From a virus: a stretch of 33,096 nt of DNA. This document shows, one piece after another, positions 21,090-30,618 of this stretch (position 1 is the first letter of the stretch; every line of letters starts with the position of its first letter). The notes beneath the pieces were generated by a model. The model was given only the letters and a program-made list of their open reading frames with translations. It did no database searches and was not told where the DNA came from. The translations under genes and the position numbers were made by a program. The stretch spans positions 1 through 33,096 of the IMG/VR virus record IMGVR_UViG_3300011114_000184. One strand, 5' to 3'.

Positions 21090-21257
21090 TTATTTTAAAA
21101 CTATACTTAATAACAATAAAATAATAGCGCCTGCACTTGCCATTAATATACCTTCTAAACGTTTTAATCTTGCACCAATTTCTTCATATCTTAAAGCGCA
21201 TATTTCTTCGTGAACGCTTAAACGGCTATCTACTTCTGTAAGTGAATGTTTAATCAT
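21090..21257 (-). CDS. Small coiled-coil plus TM protein (XhlA-like)
   Basis: 55 residues from ATG 21257, two bases after the collar-protein stop; an in-frame ATG at 21281 overlaps that gene. A charged helix (HEEICALRYEEIGARLKRLEG) precedes one C-terminal transmembrane segment (SAGAIILLLLSIVL). This plan is shared with small haemolysin XhlA-like proteins and other lysis accessory proteins. It opens the lysis cassette. Function inferred from architecture and location. Confidence 0.7.
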   Translation of the reverse strand: MIKHSLTEVDSRLSVHEEICALRYEEIGARLKRLEGILMASAGAIILLLLSIVLK

Positions 21258-21259
21258 AA

Positions 21260-22003
21260 TTAACTTTTCATAATGTAACAAAGAGCAAAGTATGGAGGAA
21301 GGTTTTGACCTGTTCCACTTGTGCCTGCTGTTGCATTAGTTGTAGCAACTGTAACGCCTGTTGTTGCTGTTGATGTTGTAAGAGTTGCACCGGTAGTTGT
21401 AGGAATTGATCCTCCACCTGATACAGTTCCGTTTTGTGAGCCTTGGTTTGCAACTGAAACTGTATGATTATGGCCTGCATCTGTTACAGTAGAAGTTGCA
21501 GTATGTGTATGAGATACCACAATTGCATCTGCTGTTCCGCCTGTTTGATTTACAGAATAAGTAGAACCTGCACCAACAATAAATCTATCTCTTAAATCAG
21601 GTGTTGAGTTTGTTCCGTCACATAATAAGTAACCGCTAGGAATAGAACCAATTGAACCTGACCATAAAAGTATCATGCCTGTAGGCAATGTAGATGAAGC
21701 AGCAGGAATAGTTCCTAATATGCCGTATAAATTATCGTATGTAGCAATGGTTGAACCAACTGAATCTTGTAAAATAAATTTATAGTTATAACCGTAAGTC
21801 AACCAAATTTCACTTGGTGTTCTACCGTCAGTTCCTAATATAATTGGATTGGCGTTAGCTATAGTTCCATTAATAGTTGTGTAAGTTGCTAACGGTGTAG
21901 ATGATCCAGCTTGATAGGTATATATCTTGCCACCACTTAATGGTAGTCCTGTCGTGCCTAAAAAACTTACTCCGTTGCCTATGGGTGATAGATTGACTGC
22001 CAT
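21260..22003 (-). CDS. Tail collar-type fibre protein
   Basis: 247 residues. The N-terminal domain (GVSFLGTTGLPLSGGKIYTY...LATYTT...GRTPSEIWLTYGYNYKFIL) is a common virion-anchoring module of phage tail proteins. The middle has the tail-collar motif PTGMILLWSGS...IPSGYLLCDGT...DLRDRFIVGAG, then a histidine-rich SHTHT repeat and a T/G-rich segment, ending LPPYFALCYIMKS, the usual collar-domain end. It is probably an adhesin or appendage of the short tail. It lies between the ejection proteins and the lysis cassette. Confidence 0.85.
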   Translation of the reverse strand: MAVNLSPIGNGVSFLGTTGLPLSGGKIYTYQAGSSTPLATYTTINGTIANANPIILGTDGRTPSEIWLTYGYNYKFILQDSVGSTIATYDNLYGILGTIPAASSTLPTGMILLWSGSIGSIPSGYLLCDGTNSTPDLRDRFIVGAGSTYSVNQTGGTADAIVVSHTHTATSTVTDAGHNHTVSVANQGSQNGTVSGGGSIPTTTGATLTTSTATTGVTVATTNATAGTSGTGQNLPPYFALCYIMKS

Positions 22004-22012
22004 TTTATTTTC

Positions 22013-23674
22013 CTATTTCGGTATTAAATCGGTTAATTTAGTTTTATTTTGTTCTTGTGTTGATGCAGCACCACGAATTGCTTGAACAGGAACATCTTTT
22101 AATCTTGACTCTAATTTTGGCGCTCTTCCTAATCTCATGCGTTCAGCAAGATTTTGAACATCTTGAACCCTTTGTTGACCAGCAACTTGTTTAACAGTTG
22201 AAGTAATTGCAGCAGTTGGTATTGCATATTCAGGAAATGAACTAGCTAACATTGTATAAAATGTTCCGCTAATAATACCTGAAGGTGCAAATTTACCAAC
22301 AAATTTAGCAAAGTTTTGAGCAGAGCCACCTTTAGCTGCTTCTATAATTGCTTGTTGTTCATCAGCTGTAAACAAATTCATTTTCTTTTTATTTAAAGCT
22401 AAATTCTTTAATTGATTAGCCAATGACTGTTCAGGGCCTGCATTGGTATATCTTGTTTTTCCTTCAATGTCTGCTTTATTAATCATGTCATCAAATATTT
22501 CTGCTTTTTTAAGCTTACTATATGATGCACGAGCATCTTTCCATGCTTGTCTGCCTTCTGTAGTTCCTGTTTTAACAGCGCCTTCAGGTGCATTTAATAC
22601 ATAATCATCAAAATGATCTTTTAATATTGTAGCTATACGTCTTTCTGAAGGATCAGAGCTAGCTTGTGCATTTTGAATCATTTTTCTAATAGCAGATAAT
22701 TCTGTAAAATCTTTAGGTGTTGCAGGATTTTGCATTTCATCTAATACACTAGCAATTTTAGGATAAGCTGTTGGTGTATAGCCTTCTGCTCTTAAATCTG
22801 TTCCAAATGATTTAGCAGTTCCAGCAAAATGATCTTTATCAAAAGACATTCCTGATTCTTTAGCTTTATTAAATAAAGTATTTGATTCTTCAAGTAATGC
22901 TTCTTGATTAATATGTTCTGCTGTACGTTTTGTTGTTCTTAAACCTGTTAAAGCGCCTGCACCTACACCTGCAACCATTGGTAAAATAGGGTTTCCTGTT
23001 TCATCATATATATATTGTGTTCCAGCACCTATAGGTGCAGATGTGGCTAATTGTAATTTAGGTCTTTCTGATAATGCTTGTGCAACTCCACGAGTCACAG
23101 GTGATTGTGCAGTTTTAGCCAAATTAAATGCAGCACCTAATTCTGCCGCAGTTCCGCCAACAGCACTTCCAGCCGCTTGAGCCATGCGTTCTGATTCTGT
23201 TTCAGGAGGTTTAATGCCTGGCGTTAAATATCTAGATGCAATTTCACTTGGCATACCTAATTTAGTGCCAAACGATTTATTAAGAATAGTATTAACTAAA
23301 TCACCAAAAGGTAAAGCAACAGTTCCTAATACAGCACCAGGAGGCCCACCAAAAGCAAAACCTGCTGTAGTTGAGGCTAATGTTGGAGTTGCACCACGAA
23401 TAGCTAATTCACCATGACGACCAATAATATTACCAACATCTTTAGCACGTTTCCACCATTCACCACCAAGCGTTGCAGTTTCAGGCTCAACATAAGGCTG
23501 TGAATTTAATATTAAATCATTTACATCATGTTCTGCCGTTGGAAGCGCATTATTTGTTTGGTCTGCGCCTGATGACATAATAATATCGTTAATGTCCTCA
23601 CCTGTATTATCAACAGATACATTGTCAGGAGTTACATTAATAACAGGTGCTTGAAGTGTTATTTTTTTAGCCAT
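22013..23674 (-). CDS. Large internal virion / ejection-type protein
   Basis: 553 residues. A disordered acidic N-terminus (about 1-65) is followed by glycine/alanine-rich hydrophobic stretches (about 93-125, TLASTTAGFAFGGPPG; about 230-242, PMVAGVGAGALTGL; about 463-490), a helical central part and a basic C-terminus. Alternating helical and small-residue hydrophobic segments recall P22 gp16-like ejection proteins that form a membrane channel. It follows two other ejection-type proteins, as gp16 follows gp7 and gp20 in P22-like phages. No lytic transglycosylase motif is seen. Confidence 0.65.
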   Translation of the reverse strand: MAKKITLQAPVINVTPDNVSVDNTGEDINDIIMSSGADQTNNALPTAEHDVNDLILNSQPYVEPETATLGGEWWKRAKDVGNIIGRHGELAIRGATPTLASTTAGFAFGGPPGAVLGTVALPFGDLVNTILNKSFGTKLGMPSEIASRYLTPGIKPPETESERMAQAAGSAVGGTAAELGAAFNLAKTAQSPVTRGVAQALSERPKLQLATSAPIGAGTQYIYDETGNPILPMVAGVGAGALTGLRTTKRTAEHINQEALLEESNTLFNKAKESGMSFDKDHFAGTAKSFGTDLRAEGYTPTAYPKIASVLDEMQNPATPKDFTELSAIRKMIQNAQASSDPSERRIATILKDHFDDYVLNAPEGAVKTGTTEGRQAWKDARASYSKLKKAEIFDDMINKADIEGKTRYTNAGPEQSLANQLKNLALNKKKMNLFTADEQQAIIEAAKGGSAQNFAKFVGKFAPSGIISGTFYTMLASSFPEYAIPTAAITSTVKQVAGQQRVQDVQNLAERMRLGRAPKLESRLKDVPVQAIRGAASTQEQNKTKLTDLIPK

Positions 23675-23676
23675 TA

Positions 23677-25116
23677 TTATTCGCCATTAACAAGTCTTAA
23701 TACATTTTCACGTCTTTTTAATAAATCTTGTTTTTGTTCTTTTGTCATATTGTGTAGCAATTTATTAATTTCAGTTTTATCATCTTTATCAATATGAACT
23801 TTTTGTTTTTCACCTGTTAATGATATAAGTTTCATTAATGTAGGATCATTAGCATACATAGCAAATTGATCTTTAAATCCATTAATTGCATTAATATTTG
23901 GATTTTGTTGATTGCCAGCAACTCTAATAACGCCTCTATTTAATAAATCTTGAGAAGTTACTTGTGTTGCTTTTTCATTTCTAATTAAATCAATTAAAGC
24001 ATCTTTTTTAAGATTAATGCTTCCGTAAGCTGTATGTTTGCTTTGTAAATCCATCTGTGAACTTGGATTTTGATTTTGAATACGTTGTTCAAGATATTTA
24101 GCTAATTCTTGTTCTTTTGGAGTTAAAGATTCTTGACCTGTTTTGCCTGCAAAGTAATTAGTAATAGGGCCTGTATCAACAGTTGGGTCTTTTAATAATG
24201 TAATAATATTATCTGTAACTTGTTTTTTAGCAGGTAAGTAACCAGCCTTGCTATTAGGATTAGTCATAGTATCAATAGCATTTTGATATAAATTATAACC
24301 GCTTGTAGCTTGTCCTTTATATGTTTCACCTGTTTGCCCTGCTGGAACAATAACAGGCATTGTAGCGCCTGCTGGTGCATTAGCAGGTGCAATTGGTGTA
24401 GGAACACCAACACCTTGAATATTACCTGATGCGCCTTTAGAAGCGTATATTGGATTTCCTGCTGCATCTGTTCCAATAATTTGATTACGTTCACCAGGTG
24501 TAACTGTTTGTTGAATTGGTGCGCCTAATTGAGTTCCTGCTGGTGTTCCTGTTAATAAAGGATTACCTGTAGAAACAAGATTTGTTTGACCGCCTGATGA
24601 AATAGCTGTGGCACTTGGATACATTTTTTCAACTTGTGATAATCCATTAAGTGATTTTAATTGTGCTTGTGCTAACCATTGTTTTAATTGTAATGTATTG
24701 CCATTAGCAGGTAACCCCATTAATAATTGTTTTAATGATTTATCATTGCCACCTGCGTTTTGATTAATTTCAGTTGCACGATCAATAACGTCTTGTGGTG
24801 TTAAATCAGATTTAATCATTAAATCTGCAATATTTTGAGCAATATTAGAAAAATGATTTCTTGTATTTTCTAATTGAAGTGAATTTAATCTTGTTTGAGC
24901 TTCTTGTGATTCTGCTTGTGCTTTTTCAATAGCAGGTCTTAATGTTTCTTCTGCTTTAGTTGTTTCAGCTTCTTTTGTTCTTATTTCTAAAGGATTTAAT
25001 TGTTGTTTTTGTTTGTATGTTTGTGCAGCACCTGCAACATTAAGCATATCGGCTAACGACATAGTTGCTGGAGGTTTAACTCCTAAAGAAATGCTTGGGT
25101 CTATATTAAATGCCAT
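23677..25116 (-). CDS. Ejection-type internal virion protein (gp20-like position)
   Basis: 479 residues, mostly helical and rich in Q, N, T, A and K. The start has a coiled-coil-like KAQAESQEAQTRLNSLQ segment (about 63-80), a G/P/A-rich central part (TPIAPANAPAGATMPVIVP) and a charged helical C-terminus (KEQKQDLLKRRENVL). It occupies the second place in a three-gene ejection cluster, like P22 gp20. Sequence alone does not prove the role. The frame begins 9 bases after the upstream gene with AAGGATAAATT before the ATG. Confidence 0.65.
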   Translation of the reverse strand: MAFNIDPSISLGVKPPATMSLADMLNVAGAAQTYKQKQQLNPLEIRTKEAETTKAEETLRPAIEKAQAESQEAQTRLNSLQLENTRNHFSNIAQNIADLMIKSDLTPQDVIDRATEINQNAGGNDKSLKQLLMGLPANGNTLQLKQWLAQAQLKSLNGLSQVEKMYPSATAISSGGQTNLVSTGNPLLTGTPAGTQLGAPIQQTVTPGERNQIIGTDAAGNPIYASKGASGNIQGVGVPTPIAPANAPAGATMPVIVPAGQTGETYKGQATSGYNLYQNAIDTMTNPNSKAGYLPAKKQVTDNIITLLKDPTVDTGPITNYFAGKTGQESLTPKEQELAKYLEQRIQNQNPSSQMDLQSKHTAYGSINLKKDALIDLIRNEKATQVTSQDLLNRGVIRVAGNQQNPNINAINGFKDQFAMYANDPTLMKLISLTGEKQKVHIDKDDKTEINKLLHNMTKEQKQDLLKRRENVLRLVNGE

Positions 25117-25125
25117 AATTTATCC

Positions 25126-25941
25126 TTAACCAAAAACACTATGTGTATAAGCCGTTCCACCGCCACCGCCACCAATACCGCCACCTTGACCCAAAAGATT
25201 ACTTAACATATACATATTTCCTGCATTTTGTAATCCGCCTGAATAAGCGTTAGCTGCACCAACTGTTCCTGCTGCTTGAGCTGCGGCTGCACCTGTCATT
25301 AAATTAGCAGAATTAGTTCCGTAATTTTGAGCCAATTGATTAGTTTGTGCTTGACCTGTTTGACCAATACCTGCAATACCAGCTAAAGTATTATAAATAT
25401 TAGAACGTTGACCTTGAAAATTGTTAAACGCTTGTTGATAAGCGTTACCTGCAAAGTTTTGAGTGTAATCTTGCATTCCTTGTAAAGCGTTTCCACCAAT
25501 AAGACCACCTGAAGCGTTAGCAAGATTTCTTGTTGCGCCTTGACCTTGACCTAATTGAAATGCGTAATTAGGTGCTAAATTAGCGTTTAAATCTTGATTG
25601 GTAAATTGTTGAGTAAGATAACCTGATCCTATGCCTGTTCCTATTGGATTTCCTTCTGCATCATATTTTTGATATGTGCCAGGAAGCATTGATCCAATTT
25701 GATTAAGCGCAGAATAACCTTGCGCTCTATATGGAGCTTGTTGTGCATTTTGTTTATTAAATATGGCAAGTTGTTGAGCATTAGCTGCGTTAGCTGCGTT
25801 TGCTTGTGTTTGTGCTGCACTTTCTGCTGCATCGGCAGACATTGCACTACCAATAAGAGAACCTCCTACAGCAATAGCGGCTGAAAACGGATCGTTATAG
25901 CCTGGATGTTTGAGAATACCTATAAATCTTGGATTAAACAT
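25126..25941 (-). CDS. Ejection-type internal virion protein (gp7-like)
   Basis: 271 residues. A membrane-like AAIAVGGSLIGSAMSADAAES stretch near residue 20 is followed by a long A/Q/N-rich helix (QTQANAANAANAQQLAIFNK), then G/N/Q-rich repeats (LGQGQGATRNLANASGG), and ends in a glycine run (GGGIGGGGGGTAY). This composition is typical of phage DNA-transfer proteins of the P22 gp7 kind or small internal core proteins. It overlaps the GNAT-like gene by 8 bases. Confidence 0.7.
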   Translation of the reverse strand: MFNPRFIGILKHPGYNDPFSAAIAVGGSLIGSAMSADAAESAAQTQANAANAANAQQLAIFNKQNAQQAPYRAQGYSALNQIGSMLPGTYQKYDAEGNPIGTGIGSGYLTQQFTNQDLNANLAPNYAFQLGQGQGATRNLANASGGLIGGNALQGMQDYTQNFAGNAYQQAFNNFQGQRSNIYNTLAGIAGIGQTGQAQTNQLAQNYGTNSANLMTGAAAAQAAGTVGAANAYSGGLQNAGNMYMLSNLLGQGGGIGGGGGGTAYTHSVFG

Positions 25942-26305
25942 AGTTGCACCTATCGCATTTTAAATAAAATTTATCTTGATCTTCTTTTTCTATTTCAAAA
26001 CCAAGACGTTTACAGAATTTTAGACCACTTTCATTACTTTTCATTACAGTTGTAACTGCACAACCATTTATATCTATTAATTTTTTAAGCGTTTCTTTAA
26101 TGTGTTTTCTTATTGAAAACGTAGGTTTTTTGCTATAACCAACATGAAGCTCATTGCCTTTTATAATTACAGCACCTACTACTTCATTGTTTTGGGTTAA
26201 TTCAACAAAATCCCAATCTTTCATTATTTCTGCATACTGCTCTTCAGTAATACTTAACTTATCTTTTATAGACAAATATATAGCATTTATAGCTTTACTA
26301 GACAT
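25934..26305 (-). CDS. GNAT-like protein in the virion gene cluster
   Basis: 123 residues. DFVELTQNNEVVGAVIIKGNELHVGYSKK gives the central strands, SIRKHIKETLKKLIDINGCAVTTVM the helix-strand of the acetyl-CoA region, and NESGLKFCKRLGFEIEKE the family's conserved end (N..G..F...GF). The usual R/Q-x-x-G-x-G/A loop is not clear. GNAT-like proteins are common in the structural region of podovirus genomes, where they may be internal virion or assembly proteins rather than active enzymes. Overlaps both neighbours. Confidence 0.75.
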   Translation of the reverse strand: MSSKAINAIYLSIKDKLSITEEQYAEIMKDWDFVELTQNNEVVGAVIIKGNELHVGYSKKPTFSIRKHIKETLKKLIDINGCAVTTVMKSNESGLKFCKRLGFEIEKEDQDKFYLKCDRCNYV

Positions 26306-26540
26306 TATAGTATGGCACTTTTACATTTTGGCCATTTACTGTCATGTTAATAAATCCTGCTGGTTTAGCAGGTAACGTTGCTGTTCCTGTAGTTGCTGTG
26401 GTTGAACTACTAAAATTAAGCAAGTTTAAAAAGAATTGTTGCCAAGCACGAGTTGGTCTTTTTGATGCAGTATCTAAAAATTCAGTCTGTGGATATGGAT
26501 TGGTCTGACTTGTTCCATAAATACCATTTCCTGTAGCCAT
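26298..26540 (-). CDS. Small tail-region structural protein
   Basis: 80 residues. TRAWQQFFLNLLNF near the middle and a C-terminal TATLPAKPAGFINMTVNGQNVKVPYY segment match a frequent short phage protein ending with LPxxPxGF...VNG...PYY. Its start overlaps the gp10-like stop (TAATG). It occupies the place where P22 encodes the tail needle gp26, but it is far shorter and lacks a coiled-coil needle, so a different small structural role is more likely. Confidence 0.65.
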   Translation of the reverse strand: MATGNGIYGTSQTNPYPQTEFLDTASKRPTRAWQQFFLNLLNFSSSTTATTGTATLPAKPAGFINMTVNGQNVKVPYYNV

Positions 26541-28648
26541 TAGTTTTCACCTTGTGAAGCTTTAAGATTAGACGATATTATAACTGCATTTACAGGGTCT
26601 GTAACTACAACCTCAAAAACTCTATCTCTAGCCCAACCTAATCTGCGCCAAATAGCACGATTTTTATATAAACCGACTGCACCAATAGAAGTCCAATGTT
26701 CGTTTGACCATGTAGAACCACCATCATTAGACCAACGAAGCATAGCTTGAGGTATTTGACCTGGGTCTGATTGGTTGCCTACGCCTGGTTGAAACTGAAT
26801 TTGAAGTTCTTCCAAGTATTCACGTTGCAAATCAGTCACAATGTGAGGCGCTCTGCGTAATCTACGAATTTCACCACCATTGTCAGTATAGTTATTAGGA
26901 TCAAGTAAATAAATAATGCCATTATCAAAATCGCCTACATAAACTTTGCCATTAAATACAGCAGAGCAATTACCACGATGTCTATGATAAGTATTGGTAG
27001 TGTCAATAGATAACCATTTATGCCACATAGTTGTTGATATGTCATATACCCATGTTAAATCTAATGTAGGAAATGAAACAACATAACATTCGTGACCTTC
27101 TTGTTGGTAAGTCCATGAAATAGCGTCATCTATATATTGATTTAATAATGTTTGTTCAACAGCGTGAGTTGATATACGAGTAGGAACATAACCATTCATC
27201 ATCATAATTTGCGCTTGACCACGACTGTTTCTAGATACATAAGCAAAAGAATTTCCTAATCGTGATACAGAGAATTTAGCTGCAATACCATGTTGAGTTG
27301 ATGTGCCTGGTATTCTTTGAAAAGGAAATGGAAACGATCCTACATCTACCCATACTTCAGATGAAGCTTCACCAAGTAAATATACTTCACGATGATCTAC
27401 AATTAAAGATACTAAATTATCAGGCGATCCATCTTTAGATGAAAAGCTTAAAGCAGGTGTAATTGGACTTAATGGATTAGAAGCAGCCCATTGTTGTGAG
27501 TTAGGTCTATTGTAAACAAAATAGTTATCTACAATATCAACAGTATTGCCACCTGAAAACGCACCGTCAGTAGAAGGTAAAGTAGTAAAGTTTAACGCAT
27601 ACATTGTTCTTGACGTTACAGTTTGAGATGCGCTTATAGGATATGTTCCTGTGCTACCTGATCCTGTGCCAAACGTTAATGTAAGTTTTAATCCTGTGCC
27701 AGCACCGCTTGATGAAGTAGATACATCATTAGTAGGTTGAGAAGTATAAGAACCAGCGTTAGTTAAAGTTAATCCTGTCACCACACCAGCTGATACAGTT
27801 GCTACAGTATAAGTAGCAGGTGTTGTTCCATAAACGCCACCTAATACAGTTACAGTATCGTTGATTGCATATCCTGAACCACCTGCGGCAATAGTTTGGC
27901 TTAATACAGATGCGTTACCTAAAGCAGTAATGATTGTGTTAGCAGAAACAGTTGAACCTTGAATTGTTTGACCTGGATACAATGTGCCTGAACTAGCTGT
28001 GACAGTCATTGTAGTGCCTGACATTGAAGCTGTTAATACTGAAGCAACTGCGGCAGAATTCATTAATGTAGAAGCTACTGTTTGACTTTCATTAATAGTA
28101 TATGTTCCAACACCACCTGTTCCTGTGCCTAAAGCTGTAATTACAGTTGCATTAGTAACACCTAAACCAAATAAAGCTTGGCTAATAGCTATTGTGCCTG
28201 ATGTGATTGCGGTAACAGTTAAAGTTGTTCCTGAAATAGAACCTGTAAATAAAGCGGCAGAAGGAGTAGAAATGCGCCATGTATAACGATAAGAACCGTC
28301 AACAATATAAACATTTAATCCGTTATCACTAATACCTACTCGACCTGTTGAAGTATTTAATTGGCCTATTAATGTTGGTGTTAAGGTAGAAGTTAAAACA
28401 TATACATAAGGGCCAACAACTGCCACCATGTATGATCCACCTGATACTGTTCGCATACCACGAACTTCTTGTTTGTTTTGAAATACAACGGATGATGTAA
28501 GACCAGGCGTTGGGTATAAAGCTACAACTCCTCTTGATCCTTCAGGCTTTAATGGATCAATTTCAGGGCGAAAGTTAATGCACTCCTGCCCATCTTGATA
28601 AATGGAAGGTGCTTCATAACTTGGGCCTACAAAGCCAAAATCTGCCAT
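26540..28648 (-). CDS. P22 gp10-like tail/head-completion protein with inserted beta modules
   Basis: 702 residues from ATG 28648 (TAATG overlap with the endonuclease stop); an ATG at 28663 is less likely because [14 protein letters not shown] is the family-like start. [40 protein letters not shown], and the C-terminal [23 protein letters not shown] match P22 gp10, a beta-propeller that plugs the portal channel below gp4. P22 gp10 is about 470 residues; the excess is an insertion at about 133-350 carrying repeated SGTTxTVTA modules. The DNA coding it spans about 27600-28252. Confidence 0.85.
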   Translation of the reverse strand: MADFGFVGPSYEAPSIYQDGQECINFRPEIDPLKPEGSRGVVALYPTPGLTSSVVFQNKQEVRGMRTVSGGSYMVAVVGPYVYVLTSTLTPTLIGQLNTSTGRVGISDNGLNVYIVDGSYRYTWRISTPSAALFTGSISGTTLTVTAITSGTIAISQALFGLGVTNATVITALGTGTGGVGTYTINESQTVASTLMNSAAVASVLTASMSGTTMTVTASSGTLYPGQTIQGSTVSANTIITALGNASVLSQTIAAGGSGYAINDTVTVLGGVYGTTPATYTVATVSAGVVTGLTLTNAGSYTSQPTNDVSTSSSGAGTGLKLTLTFGTGSGSTGTYPISASQTVTSRTMYALNFTTLPSTDGAFSGGNTVDIVDNYFVYNRPNSQQWAASNPLSPITPALSFSSKDGSPDNLVSLIVDHREVYLLGEASSEVWVDVGSFPFPFQRIPGTSTQHGIAAKFSVSRLGNSFAYVSRNSRGQAQIMMMNGYVPTRISTHAVEQTLLNQYIDDAISWTYQQEGHECYVVSFPTLDLTWVYDISTTMWHKWLSIDTTNTYHRHRGNCSAVFNGKVYVGDFDNGIIYLLDPNNYTDNGGEIRRLRRAPHIVTDLQREYLEELQIQFQPGVGNQSDPGQIPQAMLRWSNDGGSTWSNEHWTSIGAVGLYKNRAIWRRLGWARDRVFEVVVTDPVNAVIISSNLKASQGEN
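27605..28252 (-). repeat. Inserted repeat modules in the gp10-like gene
   Basis: Copy 1 (residues about 133-196) reads [14 protein letters not shown]...[19 protein letters not shown]. Copy 2 starts [14 protein letters not shown] (about 204-245), is interrupted at about 250-327 by an unrelated [15 protein letters not shown]...[11 protein letters not shown] module, and resumes [18 protein letters not shown] (about 328-346). The same module occurs once in the gp4-like protein. Confidence 0.75.
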
Positions 28649-29280
28649 TATTTGACATCCCAATAAGTTATACCATTACGAATACGTCTAATAGTGGATT
28701 CACCAACGTTATATAAACGAGCAACTGCTGCTACGCTATCCATCTCACATAAATCCTTTCTAATTTGACGTATTTGGTCATCTGTAAATTGTCTTCTAGC
28801 TAAAATTGGTTTTCCTAATTTAGCTAGCCTTATTTTTTCTTTTGATTCTTCTGATAATTTTGTGCCTAACTTATTTTTATTGCCTTTGCGAGAAATAGCC
28901 CATTTAACCTTTGTTTCTTCTGTATGGTGACAACCTTTAAAGTTTTTACCCCATGTTGATGCAAAATTTTGATTGCCTTTTAATTTAGCTTTATGCTCTT
29001 CAGTATGTTTATAACCTGACGATCCTTCGCCACCATCTGTTATATTGACTAATTTAATGCCACGTTTTCTATAAACGTCAATGGCTTCTTTTTCAATTAA
29101 TAAAGCAAATTCCTCATCAATATCTTTTACAAGTATTTTTGCATAAAATCCATGTTTATTAACAGTTCTATACCAATATTGATTGCGACCATATAATTGC
29201 GTTGGTCTTCGTTTTTTGCCTTTACCAACGTAAAATATCTCGTTTGTGTCAGCTTTTCTATGTTGATAAACTAGATACAT
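28648..29280 (-). CDS. GIY-YIG homing endonuclease with NUMOD3 repeats
   Basis: 210 residues from ATG 29280 (an upstream in-frame ATG at 29340 lies within the gp4-like gene). The GIY-YIG motif appears as LVY (3-5) and YVG (17-19), followed by KGKKRRP, a conserved arginine in the [10 protein letters not shown] helix, and a catalytic glutamate in [11 protein letters not shown] (about 61-71). Three NUMOD3-like DNA-binding repeats follow ([39 protein letters not shown]) and a C-terminal HTH ([17 protein letters not shown]). A mobile gene placed between two tail genes; it probably cuts alleles lacking it. Confidence 0.92.
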   Translation of the reverse strand: MYLVYQHRKADTNEIFYVGKGKKRRPTQLYGRNQYWYRTVNKHGFYAKILVKDIDEEFALLIEKEAIDVYRKRGIKLVNITDGGEGSSGYKHTEEHKAKLKGNQNFASTWGKNFKGCHHTEETKVKWAISRKGNKNKLGTKLSEESKEKIRLAKLGKPILARRQFTDDQIRQIRKDLCEMDSVAAVARLYNVGESTIRRIRNGITYWDVK

Positions 29281-29302
29281 ATTATTCCGTAAGTTATTGA
29301 TT

Positions 29303-30292
29303 TTAACGGAAAAAGCCCCCAGATAATATCCAGCCGGCATCTTTTTGCCTACTACTCAACAACGCATCGTTAAATCTTGCAGATTGCATAGGCTTCATAT
29401 TGGTGCGTTTTAATGTTGCTTTAGCTTGTGCAGCAAACGCCACAATCATCGCTATTTGCGTTTGTGAGGCTTTGCCATACATAGGCATCAATCTTTCGGC
29501 TAAACACCAACGTAGCGCCATAGAATAGCCTTGTGGAAGGTTTATATCGTCATTAAGTGAGGCATAGTTTCTAAACAATGTTTGAGCAAACATATGGATT
29601 TCACCCTGTGCAGGATTAGGCCATACAAAGACGTTACCTGAATCAGAATTAGGATTGAAATATAAAGCTTTAGGCCAAGGGCCATTTAAAGTTTTTAATC
29701 CAATCATGTTGTAGTCATCCAAGGCTAATATAGCTATTGGATAATCTAATCCGCCATTTACAATAGGCTGACCATTAGAAGTTGTATTGATACGAACATA
29801 AGCGGAGTCAATTCCAAGAGGCTTTTGGTAGTAAGCTTGAATAGTGGTAGATGCGACAGGGCTGGGATAAGTAACATTAAGTAAGTATGTTCCTGCATAA
29901 TTTACATTGCCTCCTGCGCCTGTTAAACTTTCTAAAATTTTAGTGCCGTCAGTAATGCCTGTGCCACTTAAAGTTTGACCTTGAGCTACTGCACCTGACA
30001 ATATACCTGTAACTGTTAAAACGTTACCTGTAATTGATCCTGTAAACTGTGCGCCAATAAAATTAGATGATGCGTGATAAGGCCCAATCGTATATTGAAC
30101 TTGTCCTGCAACAACAGGCCATATAATTTCAGTTACGTTAAAGACAATCATATCCTCGTTTGACCATTGGTCAATAAGGTCGTTAAGCATATCAAAAGCG
30201 TCTTGAGCTTCTTCCGATGACGGAGTTTCACCTGATGCTAATGCACCGATGTCTTTCATGGCTCTTGATATGATGTCTATTGGCTTTGGCAT
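29303..30292 (-). CDS. P22 gp4-like head-completion protein with inserted module
   Basis: 329 residues. The N-terminal helix bundle ([40 protein letters not shown]) and following beta region are the P22 gp4 pattern, the adaptor that caps the portal after packaging. P22 gp4 has 166 residues; an insertion at about 82-153 ([14 protein letters not shown]...GTYLLNV...ASTTI) is the module also present in the gp10-like protein. After it come [20 protein letters not shown] and [20 protein letters not shown]. The homing endonuclease starts 22 bases after its stop. Confidence 0.85.
   Translation of the reverse strand: MPKPIDIISRAMKDIGALASGETPSSEEAQDAFDMLNDLIDQWSNEDMIVFNVTEIIWPVVAGQVQYTIGPYHASSNFIGAQFTGSITGNVLTVTGILSGAVAQGQTLSGTGITDGTKILESLTGAGGNVNYAGTYLLNVTYPSPVASTTIQAYYQKPLGIDSAYVRINTTSNGQPIVNGGLDYPIAILALDDYNMIGLKTLNGPWPKALYFNPNSDSGNVFVWPNPAQGEIHMFAQTLFRNYASLNDDINLPQGYSMALRWCLAERLMPMYGKASQTQIAMIVAFAAQAKATLKRTNMKPMQSARFNDALLSSRQKDAGWILSGGFFR
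29834..30049 (-). repeat. Inserted module in the gp4-like gene (shared with the gp10-like gene)
   Basis: About 72 codons encoding [18 protein letters not shown], then a [16 protein letters not shown] segment and [15 protein letters not shown]. It lines up closely with copy 1 in the gp10-like protein ([18 protein letters not shown]). The flanking sequence of the two proteins is unrelated. Confidence 0.75.
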
Positions 30293-30300
30293 AATAAATC

Positions 30301-30618
30301 CTAGATATTAGGTGTGAATGTGTTAGAGAGCCAAGGAAAGCCAACTGTTTTGTCTTTTTTTAGCTCTAATAATTGCTCATCTAAACGAGATTTTATACTA
30401 GAAACGTCATCTACGGTTGTTTCGTCATTAATCCAATCAAGAATTGTTTTTTCTCTTACTTCTGCGTAAGGAATTTTAATCTCTTTGCCTTTAAAATAAT
30501 GATTGCCTTCTGTTTCTACAGTATTTTCACCGTCAGTAGCAGTTACATGATAATAAGCATGAGTGATTAAACCTTCTTGTGCTGTTACTTCTACAAGTTT
30601 CCAATTATAGTTGTTCAT
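30301..30618 (-). CDS. Hypothetical tail-region protein
   Basis: 105 residues. [31 protein letters not shown] begins a beta-rich domain with an [15 protein letters not shown] segment, followed by a helix ([15 protein letters not shown]). The pattern recurs in short proteins of aquatic phages near fibre genes; a chaperone or structural role is possible but unproven. It overlaps the next gene upstream by 14 bases. Confidence 0.7.
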   Translation of the reverse strand: MNNYNWKLVEVTAQEGLITHAYYHVTATDGENTVETEGNHYFKGKEIKIPYAEVREKTILDWINDETTVDDVSSIKSRLDEQLLELKKDKTVGFPWLSNTFTPNI

